Below, in pieces: positions 57,758-64,000 of a stretch of 64,000 nucleotides of DNA; the stretch's first letter is position 1; each line of letters starts with the position of its first letter. The position numbers and the translations under genes were made by a program. Source of the DNA: Siderastrea siderea (Eukaryota; Cnidaria; Anthozoa; Scleractinia; Rhizangiidae); contig OZ034978.1 in assembly GCA_964030785.1 (NCBI GenBank), positions 14,436,453 to 14,500,452 on the forward strand, in the 5' to 3' direction. The notes under the pieces were generated by a model. The model made no database searches. It saw only the letters and a program-made list of their open reading frames with translations, and had not been told where the DNA came from.

Positions 57758-58854
57758 AGCCTGTTCCAGGCGTTCAGATAGTGGAGCGCGAAAGAGCGGG
57801 AAAAAAACGAGGGGAGACTGGGGAAGAGGACGAGGGAACGCCTGTGAAATTAATTTTAAAAAGCTCATGACGGTATACCAGGATCTGGTATACCCTCTGA
57901 TTGGCCAAATTTGACACCTCCTGTCAACACCAGAGGGTTGTTGACGCAGACAAGAAATGCGATATGGCGTGCCCGTGGGAAGGTCATCCTCCATCGAGTC
58001 ACGCACGGTTGAATAACTGCACGGCAAGCGCTTGACGATTTCCCAAATGTGGATACTTTACAAATGGAATAAAAAGATTGTCTTCAAAACGTGTTTCTGG
58101 GAAGAGGTCTCATCGCCTTTCTTCCAACAGGATTTGGAAATAGCTTGATCTTTCAACTTTTTCCAAGGTTAATCAACGCACTGCAAAGAAATGCTGTTTC
58201 TAAGATAATTGTGGTCACTCCGCTTGTCGCAATCATGAAAGACCAAGTAGAACAGCTTCAAAGTATTGGAATTAGAGCGCTGGTTATCGGAGTAGACGAA
58301 GAAGGAGCAGGAAAAATGGATCGGCTAGATTGTTTATGAAAGTCCTGAAAGCCTGCTGTCTAAGGAATAGAGAAAAGAACAACAACAAACATATCGTAGC
58401 CATCGCAATCGATGAAGACGACGAAGTTCATTCCGTCACGGAGTGAAAAGCTTTCTATTCACCAAATTGATAAACCGGTGTGCATATAAAGTTGTCTGTG
58501 ATTCTCGTTACCTTTATTGGTCCAGTAGTGGAGATGATCGCAGAAAATTTTGCAATGTTCATTCGGCATGTCAGATTTCTTAAAGCATCATCTACTTTTC
58601 CCAAGGCTTCAAACTCGGGTGAAACCTATTTCGGTGAGCATAAATACATAACTATCTTGTTTACTTTGACCTGACCCTGGGTTTATGATTCTCTCCCGCT
58701 GTCGGCGGTCTAAAGTAGGCGGCATGGGCTTTTTAAAATTAATTTCACAGGCGTTCCCTCGTCCTCTTCCCCACTCTCCCCTGGTTTTTTTCCCGCTCTT
58801 TCGCTAGCTTTCTTTTTCGCTCGCGCTCCACTATCTGAACGCCTGGAACAGGCT
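57758..58854 (+). mobile_element. TIR element with 11-bp target duplication carrying a RecQ-helicase fragment
   Basis: TIRs of about 110-125 bp (57758-57871 and 58731-58854) start AGCCTGTTCCAGGCGTTCAG. They are flanked by AACAAGCAACT at 57747-57757 and 58855-58865. BEL copy 1 has this 11-mer once and no insert (near 38030), an exact empty site. Long TIRs and a 9-11-bp duplication fit a Mutator-like element, here with an internal host-like or TE-encoded helicase piece. Confidence 0.88.
58091..58339 (+). pseudogene. RecQ-like DNA helicase fragment
   Basis: About 80 codons with LIAFLPTGFGNSLIFQLFP, the motif I (Walker A) region of RecQ helicases with the catalytic Lys replaced by Asn, then IIVVTPLVAIMKDQVEQLQ, motif Ia and its neighbour. 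It stops at 58337. Further pieces of the helicase (58480-58674) may lie in another frame (VIGPVVEM-like stretch) but are uncertain. Without the Lys it could not hydrolyse ATP. Confidence 0.75.
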
Positions 58855-59460
58855 AACAAGCAACTTGAAAACCAAGAAAAGTGAATTGGTCAAGAGTATG
58901 AGAGGTACATTGCGGAAACGAGGTCAGTCAACTAATCTAGTAGAATTTAAGAAAGAATTCAGTGAAGCTGATATTATGTACTCTGAATTCCAAGACATGG
59001 TTGATGAGATTAAGGCTTTTGTGAAACCGGGTGAGAATGTGGAAAGTATTGAAAGAATGGTTGATCAAGTTGGCAGAGAATGGTCAAATTTTGAGTGTGA
59101 CATTAGGTCAGAGATTAAATACCTGGAATTTATATAACAACACCTGGATGATTCTGGTTCAGAAACGTCCAAAAGGTCCAGTCGGGCATCCAAGAAAAGT
59201 GACAAGTCAAAGATAAGTTTTATCCTACTTTCTCTGAGTTTGCTTCATTTGTGAAAGAGTGCGCAGAGAAGGAAACATTCCCGAGCTTGAGGAGCTGTCC
59301 AAAACCAAAGAGTTTGTTAGATCCAGAGGGCCATTTAGACGTTCACCAAGAGGCGAGGAGGCCGTTTCCTTCGGAACCCATGTATCGGATCCAAGCAAGA
59401 ATGTGACTACCCAGGGACAAGGCGAAAAACTAAACCCCCACCAGGTTCCCAAGAGAAGAG

Positions 59461-60557
59461 TTAGAAGAAAAATACCGAAGCATGTCTGTTTTGTAAAGAA
59501 GAACCCAATCACCCAAACGAGTGTAAAAAGTTTGCGGAGAAGCCACACAAGGAAACGAAGGATTTCTTCTATAGAAAGTTTCTCTGTCTTGGATGTGCCT
59601 CTAGCAGTCAGCATCAAGTAGCCTCCTGTAAGAACAGGCTTAAATGTCGCACGTGTTTTGGAAATCACCCTACTTGCCTGCATAATCAGAAAACACCCGC
59701 GGAAAGCATTACGAACTGTACAAATGTTTGTACCATCCCAGAACAAGAGGGCGGCTCGGATCATGCCATGGTTGTACCTGTTTGGGTCAGACAAGTTAGC
59801 CAACCCAGTAAGGAAGTCTTGCAGTAAGCAGTGCTGGATGATCAGTCTAATGTGACTTTTGTGTCGCAATGTTTTTGTGAGAAATTGAGCTTGCAAGGTC
59901 CACCAACTGATCTACTGCTTACGACAGTGCAAGAGCGAAACGTACATGTACCAAGCAATCGTATTTGTGGAGTTGAAGTGTTGGATTTTAGAAGGGAGCA
60001 TGCTGTGAGGCTACCCATGATATTCAAGCGTGATATTATTCCAGCCAGTCGCTCGCAGATTCCTAAAGCCAGTGTTACCCGGAAATGGGAACATCTTCGC
60101 TCTATTGCTGACGAACTCATGCCGTACAATCCAAGTGTAGAAATCTCTTTGCTGATTCGCAATAATTGTCCTAATATTGTCAGACCAAGAGAAGTCTTAG
60201 TGGATGGTGAAGACGACCCTTATGGCCAGCGATCTTTGATGGGATGGGGCATAATTGTCAAGATGTGCAAAACTGCGGGTGAAGACAACAGTAGAGAAGG
60301 AACGTGCAACAAGGTGGTGGTCAAGGAAACCCATGAACACTTTGCCTTTATGACAAAGGTGGAAGAGGTTATCAACCCACAGACGATCCTTAAGGTTCTT
60401 GAATCAGACTTTGCAGAGTGCTCTGGAGAAACCAAGCCTTATTCAGCCGAAGACAGGAGATTCCTCAAGATCCTTGAGAATGGTATTGTTAAGACACCAG
60501 TTGGGCACTACGAGATGCCTCTTTCCTTGAAGTCGGATTTTAAAACTGACTCTCCCT
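59461..60557 (+). pseudogene. BEL copy 2 zinc knuckles and protease region
   Basis: Knuckles at 59480-59690 (CKKFAEK..., CLGCASSSQHQVASC, CRTC). The frame 59831-60802 is open through the A17/DUF1758 protease part, with LDDQSNVTFV at the active-site position, better preserved than in copy 1. It joins the knuckle part only through frameshifts. Confidence 0.75.
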
Positions 60558-62108
60558 TTGAACCGCGAACTAGCTGTCAAAAGATGGCACCAGCTTGTAG
60601 CAAGATTTATAAGACAGCCCAGGTTCCTGGAAGATTATCGCTTGTTCATGAAAGACGTGATTGCCTTATGTGCCGAAGAGGTGCCTCCAGATCGCCTTGG
60701 AGTTCAGGATGGGATGGTGAACTATGTGCCCCACTCCGGTGTTTATCACCCGAGAAAACCAAATCAGATTGGGGTTGTTTTTTATTGTTCGACCCAGCAT
60801 GAAGGAGTGTCCCTAAATGATCACCTGTTGCAACGACCCGACCTCATGAACACTCTTCTAGGGATCCTGTGCAGATTCAGACAAGAAAGTGTAGCCTTTA
60901 TGACTGACATACAAAGTATGTTTCATCAGTTTGTGGTGTCACAGGAACACAGAGTTCTCCTGCATTTTTTTGTGGTGGAAAGACGGGGATCCTGCAAATG
61001 AGGTTGTTGAGTACAGGATGAAGGTTCATCATTTTGGTGCTGTTAGCTCACCTGGCTGCGCAAACTTTGGTCTTAAGAGAGCAGCAGATGATGGGGAGGA
61101 AGAGTATGGCGAAGAAGCTGCTGAGTTCATAAGGAGAGATTTTTATGTAGATGATGGACTAACGTCAGTCCCGACTGCAGAGCAAGCTGTTACACTGATA
61201 AAGGCAAGTCAAGGAATCCGCGCCAAGGCCGGTCTGAAACTGCACAAAATCTAGTCAAACAAAAGAGATGTTCTTGAGATGATTCCAGCTGAAGACCGCG
61301 CCAAAGGATTAAATAGTCGGATTTGAAGAATGATCCATTGCCCTTGGAACGTGCCTTGGGAGTAGTATGGTGCATTGAGAGTGACAGCTTTCAATTTCGC
61401 ATCAAGTTGCGGGACCGTCCCCTAACGCGACGTGGCGTTCTGCCGACAGTTAGTTCTATTTACGATCCAGGTGGTTTCGTTGCCCCTGTTACCTTAAAGG
61501 GTAAACAAGTTCTACAGCAAATCTGCCGAGACAAGCCTGATTAGGACAGCCCAGTTCCAGAGAGTCTGCATACACAGTGAGAAAAATGGCGTCATGATGT
61601 TCTGACTCTTGAACAGCTGCGTATTCAACGTTGCTTCAAGCTCGAGAACTTTGGTCAAGTTAAAGCCTGTGAATTACACCATTTCTCAGACGCTAGTGTT
61701 GAGGGATATGGACAGTGTTCGTACCTTAGACTAATTAACGTGGAGGACAAAGCGCACTGTTCTCTTGTCATTGGAAAGTCTCGAATATCCCCTTTGAAAC
61801 AAATCACTGTGCCGAGGCTTGAGTTAGCAGCCGCTACTGTTTCAGCAAAAACGAGTGAATTTCTTCGCCAAGAACTGTCTTACACGGACATTAAGGAACA
61901 TTTCTGGACAGACAGTAGAATTGTCCTTGGTTATGTCAACAACGAAGCAAAGAGGTTCCACGTGTACGAGGCAAATCCTATACAGCAAATTTGCGATGTC
62001 ATGGCTGCCATGCTTCTTGGCTGTATGTCAGTACTGACGTTAACCCTGCAGACCACCGTTCACGTGGCCTTTCAGCATCACAATTGCTTCAAGGAAGCAA
62101 TTGGCTAA
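60558..62108 (+). pseudogene. BEL copy 2 reverse transcriptase and RNase H
   Basis: Palm motif VAFMTDIQSMFHQF at 60890-60935 and an intact YVDD box at 61144-61155. A stop at 61252, further stops near 61542 and frameshifts break the frame. RNase H at 61740-62108 keeps ITVPRLELAAATVS and FWTDSRIVLGYV. Confidence 0.85.
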
Positions 62109-62269
62109 CTGGACCACCATTCCTTAGGAAGAATGGATCGTTTCAGCCTGAGAAGACAGAAGAGTTTCAAGTAACCGAGTCTGATCCTTAAGTAACGAAA
62201 GCTGTCATCTTCACATCTCATGTAGAGAGTTCAGCTACTCAACCCCCTGAACCGTTAAAGTCGAGCCGT

Positions 62270-63310
62270 TTGTACCACGTGTCAAGCTGGAAGCGTGTGC
62301 TGAAAGTGGCAGCCTTGTGTCCACGGCTGAAGAGCAGGCTAGCAAGCAGAGAAGTGAAGTTAACGAGGCAAGTGAGTAGTGAGAGCATCAGACCGTTGCC
62401 CAAGGTATCAGTTACATTTACAGAACTACACGCAGCAGAGATAGAGGTTCTTAATGTTGTTCAACGTGAACATTTCCATGAAGAGATTCAAATTCTAAAG
62501 GGACTTAAGGTAGTTGGAGAGCTTACTGCTAGAAAGGTCGCAAGAGAAAGAAATCTAGCCATCAAGAAGTCTAGTTGCTTATATCGTTTGGATCCATTTC
62601 ATGATGAAGATGGTGTTATCTGCGTTGGTGGCCGCATCAAACGAGCGAACCTTCCATTTGAACAAAGCATCCTGTGGTACTTCCTCGTAAAAGTCACATT
62701 ACGGATTTGCTGATCCGATTCTGGCATGCCAAGGTGAACCATATGGGACGAGGTATCACCCAAAATGGGTTGCGCCGGAGAGGCTACTGGGTTGTTGGTG
62801 GATCGTCAGCAGTGTCAAATTGTATTTCCAAGTGTGTTACCTGCAGAAAGAGCGGGCCCCTGCAAATTCAGAAGATGGCCGATCTACCTGTGGATCGTGC
62901 TGAACCTTGGGCCCCCTTTTCGTATTGTGCTGTAGATTTCTTTGGACCTTTCTTGATCAAGGAAAAGAGGAGCGAAGTTAAGCGTTATGGAGTCATTTTT
63001 ACCTGTATGGCCAGCAGAGGTGTTCACTTGGAGACAGCCAACTCGTTAAGCACCAGTTCCTTTATCATCGCACTGAGTCGCTTCCTCAACCGACGCGGAC
63101 CAGTAAGACAGCTCCGCTGTGATCGGGGAACAAACTTTATAGGAGCGAAGAATGAACTGAAAGCTGCCTTAGAAGAACTGGACCAGAACCGTGTGCATGA
63201 GTACTTAGTGGAAAACGGCTGTGAGTGGATACCATTTCAGCTGAACGTACCCCCCGGGCGAGTGACCTGGTTGGCGTATGGGAGAGGTTAATCCGAACTG
63301 TTCGTAGTGC
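62270..63310 (+). pseudogene. BEL copy 2 integrase
   Basis: HHCC domain (one residue shorter near CVTCRKSG) and catalytic Asp motifs as in copy 1, in 62674-63291. The frame again fails just after PPG near 63255. Confidence 0.82.
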
Positions 63311-63419
63311 GCTGGAGACGCTACTTCTCAGTGCCAGTACCCAGTTGGACGATGAAGCCTTCAGAACGTTCATAACTGAAGATTGTTAATTCCAGACCCC
63401 TGTCTACGACTGACTTAAA

Positions 63420-63936
63420 CGACCCAGGGGCACCAGAACTACTTGCGCCCAATCATCTATTCACCTTGAAAGCTAAAGTTGTACTTTCGCCGCCAGGAAA
63501 GTTCCAGCGAGCAGATCTCTATTCCCGCAAGTGGTGGCGTAGAGTGCAGTATCTCGCCAATGAAGTCTGGCTTAGATGGCGCCGCGAGTTTCTTCACAGC
63601 TTGCAGACTCGTAACAAGTGGATGTATCCAAAGCGAAACCTATCAGTTGGAGACATAGTCATTTCCAAGGAAGAAGAGGGGCCACGTAGCCAATGGCCTC
63701 TCACTAGAGTCGTGGAAGTCTACCCCAGCGAAGACGGATGTATCAGAAAGGTTAAAATCGTCAAAGCTGATGGAGAACTTGACAACCTGGGCAGACGTCG
63801 AAAGCCTCCTGCATTCCTGGATAGACCAATCCACAAATTAGTCTTGCTAGTACCCTCTGAAGGTGAAGAAAAAGAAGTTAGTGAAAGCAGCAGGGAGACC
63901 GAGGAATTTCCCAACGAGGAGCCAACTACTCAGTGA
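63420..63936 (+). pseudogene. BEL copy 2 DUF5641 tail
   Basis: Same domain as in copy 1 but the frame runs about 40 codons longer, to a stop at 63934, because the stop found in copy 1 after RPIHK is absent. This shows the original tail was longer (ends NEEPTTQ). Confidence 0.8.
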
Positions 63937-64000
63937 AGTGCCTTGGACAAGTGAAGGAGACTCAAGTGACTGCCTCTATGAACATTTAGTCTGTTAAACT

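Larger units (their letters stand above)
57625..59460 (+). pseudogene. BEL copy 2 gag remnant
   Basis: ATG 57625 opens a frame that lacks the 14-bp deletion of copy 1 and is open until the TIR element at 57758. After the element it resumes (58865-59137, coiled-coil part) and meets a TAA at 59135. The DUF1759 core is deleted at 59220. Confidence 0.8.
48530..64000. repeat. Duplicated unit 2 (runs off the window)
   Basis: Matches unit 1 from about 27530 on. It keeps the receptor-like gene layout and the BEL element at the same relative place, so BEL insertion came before duplication. The right end is beyond 64000. Confidence 0.85.
57281..64000 (+). mobile_element. BEL/Pao retrotransposon, copy 2 (degenerate, 3' end outside window)
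   Basis: The 5' LTR starts at 57281 after the same CAGGG as copy 1. The body keeps the same order, but lacks the gag core present in copy 1 at 38400-40187 (junction at 59220) and carries a TIR element at 57758-58854. The 3' LTR is not reached. Located head-to-head with the unit 2 receptor-like gene. Confidence 0.92.

Noticed and set aside
58480..58674. Second helicase exon in the TIR element
   Set aside because: The match to later RecQ motifs is too weak to call; kept only as a possibility in the helicase entry.
1..64000. CRISPR array or bacterial operon
   Set aside because: No regularly spaced short repeats. Introns, LINEs and BEL elements show this is animal nuclear DNA.

Overview
The window looks like nuclear DNA of a stony coral or a close anthozoan relative. 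Genes are split by introns with GT/AG borders, the DNA is AT-rich, and small TIR elements, tRNA-derived SINEs, LINE tails and BEL/Pao retrotransposons are dense. Most telling is a gene joining a group-1 (GT4) glycosyltransferase to a NACHT/STAND ATPase with ankyrin repeats. From memory, that pairing was reported in surveys of coral NOD-like receptors. The species cannot be named from sequence alone.

Layout. 1-69 is the tail of a BEL LTR whose body lies left of the window, and 70-530 is its flank, repeated at 45170. 2738-3822 (minus) is a two-exon DsbA/FrnE-like thioredoxin-fold gene. 8.4-21.4 kb (plus) is a large extracellular gene: signal peptide, LDLR class B (YWTD) propeller, six EGF modules, one sushi module and seven or more cadherin repeats. 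All nine exons join in phase, but an in-frame TAA lies at 20301. Its introns hold several MITEs, a roughly 110-bp satellite and a SINE. 22.4-24.2 kb holds two truncated LINEs, and 25.7-26.1 kb is a terminal exon of an unidentified gene.

27.5-47.0 kb and 48.5-64.0 kb are two copies of one duplicated unit, offset by about 19.7 kb at the BEL end and 21.4 kb at the NACHT end. Each unit holds, right to left on the minus strand, a glycosyltransferase exon, two short linker exons and a very long NACHT-ankyrin exon. A BEL/Pao element sits head-to-head, 121 bp upstream of the start codon. Unit 1 (28311-37459) is open for about 2184 residues. Unit 2 is broken just after NACHT by a 4-nt net insertion and again by a TGA in the ankyrin part, but could still give a 781-residue glycosyltransferase-NACHT protein. 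The left edge of the window implies at least one more unit.

The unit copies serve as each other's control. Differences between them date a 1.6-kb foldback element (unit 1 only), a TIR element carrying a RecQ-helicase fragment with an 11-bp target duplication (unit 2 only), and the decay of both BEL elements. Functionally, the window combines an adhesion-type surface protein, a housekeeping-like redox protein and an expanding, TE-laden innate-immune-receptor-like locus.
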